Shown here in pieces: positions 6,329-7,568 of a DNA stretch of 7,568 nt. The DNA comes from Acidobacteriaceae bacterium. GTDB lineage: Bacteria; Acidobacteriota; Terriglobia; Terriglobales; Acidobacteriaceae. The position numbers were made by a program, and so were the translations under genes. The stretch is taken from positions 1 through 7,568 of the forward strand of contig PMCH01000101.1 of NCBI GenBank assembly GCA_003154055.1, given 5' to 3'. The number at the start of each line of letters is the position of its first letter. The first letter of the stretch is position 1. The notes under the pieces were generated by a model. It ran no database searches, was not told the origin of the DNA, and worked only from the letters and a program-made list of their open reading frames with translations.

Positions 6329-6342
6329 GCAACTTCGGTTGC
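6329..6342. repeat. Perfect dyad upstream of the RHS-like gene; operator or RNA hairpin candidate
   Basis: GCAAC-TTCG-GTTGC, arms 5 bp, lies 33-46 bp before the start codon at 6296. As DNA it matches 12 of 14 bases of the dyad over the gvpF-like promoter (2152-2165). As plus-strand RNA it would have a C(UUCG)G loop, but no plus-strand gene is here. In the minus-strand mRNA the loop is CGAA. Confidence 0.35.
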
Positions 6343-6397
6343 GCGTCCGAGAGCTTTTCGCTGGCCCGGCTCCCACTTCGCAATGCGCACCAGCCGT

Positions 6398-6459
6398 CGG
6401 GCAACAGGAACGGAGTGAAACGGAGAATCAACGGTAGAAGGTGATTCTCGGGTTGCCCG
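6398..6459. repeat. Nested pair of perfect 8-bp inverted repeats over the end of the small membrane peptide gene
   Basis: Outer arms CGGGCAAC (6398-6405) and GTTGCCCG (6452-6459) enclose inner arms GAGAATCA (6423-6430) and TGATTCTC (6442-6449). The inner loop is 11 nt; the bulges between stems are 17 and 2 nt. In the minus-strand transcript one arm of each stem is inside the coding end of the 27-codon gene, the stop codon is at the foot of the inner 3' arm, and the remaining arms lie just after it. There is no T-run, so it is not a standard terminator. It may stabilise or terminate the short mRNA, or couple it to the RHS-like gene downstream. Confidence 0.5.
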
Positions 6460-6511
6460 GAATCAGTGCCCCCGCCACCACCAGCACGACAATCAGAACG
6501 GCAAGCTCCAT
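6428..6511 (-). CDS. Predicted 27-residue membrane peptide
   Basis: Minus-strand frame of 27 codons plus TGA. The product starts MELAVLIVVLVVAGALIP and ends GNPRITFYR: one uninterrupted hydrophobic helix of about 15 residues, a helix-breaking Pro-Gly, then a short basic tail, which would orient as a single-pass membrane peptide. GAGG lies six bases before the ATG, and a promoter-like element (6542-6569) sits about 30 bases further upstream, so all signals for an independent small gene are in place. It lies between the AMMECR1 gene and the RHS-like gene on the same strand. I do not recognise the family; small hydrophobic proteins such as DUF3309 look broadly similar, but the tail differs. Gene callers would normally skip it because of its length. 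An overlapping 67-codon frame (6324-6527) has unlikely composition. Confidence 0.45.
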   Translation of the reverse strand: MELAVLIVVLVVAGALIPGNPRITFYR

Positions 6512-6541
6512 TGTGGCCCTCATTCACTAAAACGTCTTGTC

Positions 6542-6569
6542 AGATTACATCCCTTCACGGCAAACACAA
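6542..6569 (-). promoter_or_regulatory. Predicted sigma70-type promoter for the small membrane peptide gene
   Basis: Minus strand: TTGTGT (6569-6564), 16-bp spacer, TAATCT (6547-6542). Transcription would start near 6535, giving a leader of about 24 nt that includes the GAGG ribosome-binding site. It could also supply the RHS-like gene downstream, which has no better promoter of its own. Confidence 0.4.
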
Positions 6570-6654
6570 GTTACGCTGGTTTCGGCAGGTCGCCAGTTTG
6601 TGAGATGCCAGGGTGCCGGCGAACGGTGAACAGGGCAGGCGGCAACCAGGACCT

Positions 6655-7254
6655 TTATTTCGCAGCCTCTTCGTCGCCAAAGACCTCGGCAGTGAAGGCC
6701 TCGAGGGTCGCGCCATGGCGCCAGGCCTGCGGGTCCAGACCAGCCTTGTGGCAGGTGTGCTCGAGGAAGGTCTCGCGGTCCCAGTGATGTTCGACGGGAA
6801 CCTGGGGCAGCAGCAGGCCACGGCGAGACCCGAGCGAGATCACCAGGCCATGACGGCCGACTTCGACTTCTTCCGGCTGAACCGGAGCCAACCGGGAGAG
6901 GACGCTCAGCGAGACCTGCAGTTCCAGGGCCTCGGCTTGGGTGACCGGACAGAAGCGGGTGTCCTCGAAGGCGGCGGCCCGGGCGGAATCAGCAACCGCG
7001 GAGTGCAAGGGCGCGACCGGCAAGGCGTAGCCGACGCAGCCGCGAAGGTTCCCACGGAGGTAGAGGGTAGTAAAGACGCCGCGAGGCTCGGAAAGGTGCG
7101 GGGAAAATGACGTTTCGGGCGGAGGCGGACCGTCGAAGGCCGAAAGGATGGATCGGTGAGCAACGCCCAGCAACAGCCGGCGCTCTTCGAGTGAAAACTC
7201 GGGCTTGAGGGCACTACTTTGCTGGGTCACCGAGTGTCGAGACAGCCTGGACAT
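6655..7254 (-). CDS. AMMECR1-domain protein (AmmeMemoRadiSam system protein A type)
   Basis: A 199-aa protein spanning a whole AMMECR1 domain: helix FSLEERRLLLGVAHRSILSA (20-39), PRGVFTTLYLRGNLRGCVGY with the family hallmark LRGCVG at 70-75, PLHSAVADSARAAAFEDTRF (82-101) followed by CPV, LELQVSLSVLS (110-120), HGLVISLGSRRGLLLPQVP (135-153), and WDRETFLEHTCHKAGLDPQAW (158-178). The conserved Cys72 is present. The ATG at 7254 is chosen because GGAGG lies seven bases upstream and the domain begins soon after; the open frame extends to 7563, but that part is only pgsA read in another frame. It overlaps the 3' end of pgsA by 41 nt, so it is co-transcribed and probably translationally coupled. AMMECR1 proteins are often found with Memo-like and radical SAM partners; neither is in the window. 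The biochemical role is not established. No terminator is evident before 6570. Confidence 0.9.
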   Translation of the reverse strand: MSRLSRHSVTQQSSALKPEFSLEERRLLLGVAHRSILSAFDGPPPPETSFSPHLSEPRGVFTTLYLRGNLRGCVGYALPVAPLHSAVADSARAAAFEDTRFCPVTQAEALELQVSLSVLSRLAPVQPEEVEVGRHGLVISLGSRRGLLLPQVPVEHHWDRETFLEHTCHKAGLDPQAWRHGATLEAFTAEVFGDEEAAK

Positions 7255-7568
7255 CACGCTTCCTCCGCCGAGTGAGAACGAAGGCCCGGCGACGGCGCTT
7301 CTCCGATTGCCGATCGATTCGCGACCAGAAGGCAACGAAATAGTCGATCGCGGAAACCAGGGAAAGCAGGACCATGAACCAGATCGCCAGCCAGGCGATC
7401 CAGCGCACGGGGAAAATGTAGATGCCGACGAGCGGCCATTCATGCCAGCGGTGAGCGAGGATGACGGCCACCACCGCGATGATCTGCACCAGCATCTTGA
7501 ATTTTCCCAATTCGCTGGCCTGAATCGTGAAGCCCTCGGAGGCGGCGATAGAGCGCAAACCACTCACC
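7214..7568 (-). CDS. pgsA: CDP-diacylglycerol--glycerol-3-phosphate 3-phosphatidyltransferase, C-terminal part (runs off right edge)
   Basis: The frame is open to the right edge; only the last 117 or so residues are visible. They begin SGLRSIAASEG, then ASELGKFKMLVQIIAVVAV, matching the C-terminal half of PgsA (family pattern (E)xxVSxLR...A......G..KT..Q...). Two or three membrane segments follow: about MLVQIIAVVAVILA, then PLVGIYIFPVRWIAWLAIW to VLLSLVSAIDYFVAFW. The CDP-alcohol phosphotransferase active-site motif lies nearer the N-terminus, outside the window. PgsA works in the cytoplasmic membrane and makes phosphatidylglycerophosphate. After the last membrane segment a strongly basic tail of some 36 residues (including EKRRRRAFVLTRRRKRD) extends beyond the usual end of the family. 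The downstream AMMECR1 gene starts inside it. Confidence 0.88.
   Translation of the reverse strand, partial: VSGLRSIAASEGFTIQASELGKFKMLVQIIAVVAVILAHRWHEWPLVGIYIFPVRWIAWLAIWFMVLLSLVSAIDYFVAFWSRIDRQSEKRRRRAFVLTRRRKRDVQAVSTLGDPAK

Noticed and set aside
7255..7563. N-terminal extension of the AMMECR1 frame to 302 codons
   Set aside because: This part is pgsA read in another frame (Arg/Ser/Pro/Trp-rich), and the ATG at 7254 has a good Shine-Dalgarno immediately upstream.
1..7568. CRISPR array, insertion sequence, toxin-antitoxin pair, phage or defence island
   Set aside because: Looked for evenly spaced repeats, transposase or integrase motifs, terminal repeats and known defence domains; none were seen. 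The RHS-like gene has no toxin domain and no evident immunity partner.

Overview
The window is about 7.6 kb of GC-rich bacterial chromosome. The gene set is mostly housekeeping: an N-AroD/AroE-C fusion, PgsA, an AMMECR1 protein, an exported TldD/PmbA-like protein and an orphan GvpL/GvpF protein. This combination and the protein style suggest an Acidobacteriota genome. That is inferred from remembered family resemblance; the window has no rRNA or other marker to prove it. I see no tRNA, rRNA, IS element, integrase or CRISPR array.

Layout from left to right. (1) Positions 1-803, minus strand: N-terminal two-thirds or less of an exported TldD/PmbA-family protein, running off the left edge. (2) Positions 804-1248: no convincing gene, but two strong minus-strand intrinsic terminators (837-861 and 1188-1217) bracket about 330 bp that may hold a small independent transcript. 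(3) 1249-1995, minus: GvpL/GvpF-family protein with its own promoter and an operator-like palindrome upstream. (4) 2254-3798, minus: bifunctional 3-dehydroquinate dehydratase/shikimate dehydrogenase, with a near-consensus promoter that fixes the start region. (5) 4045-5004, plus: secreted protein of unknown function built from two similar halves, ending in a double-hairpin terminator. (6) 5100-6296, minus and convergent: membrane-anchored protein with a DUF6531/RHS-YD-like external part. (7) 6297-6654: a 27-residue membrane peptide gene with promoter and Shine-Dalgarno, overlapped by a nested inverted repeat. (8) 6655-7254 and 7214-7568, minus: AMMECR1 protein overlapping the 3' end of pgsA, which runs off the right edge.

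Functionally, aroDE supplies two consecutive shikimate-pathway steps and pgsA makes the precursor of phosphatidylglycerol. The rest are accessory or poorly understood. There is no evident multi-gene defence or biosynthetic system here. The points most worth following up are the small membrane peptide with its nested RNA/DNA structure, the terminator-bounded silent region, an almost identical 14-bp palindrome upstream of both the gvpF-like and the RHS-like genes, and the orphan state of the gvpF-like gene.
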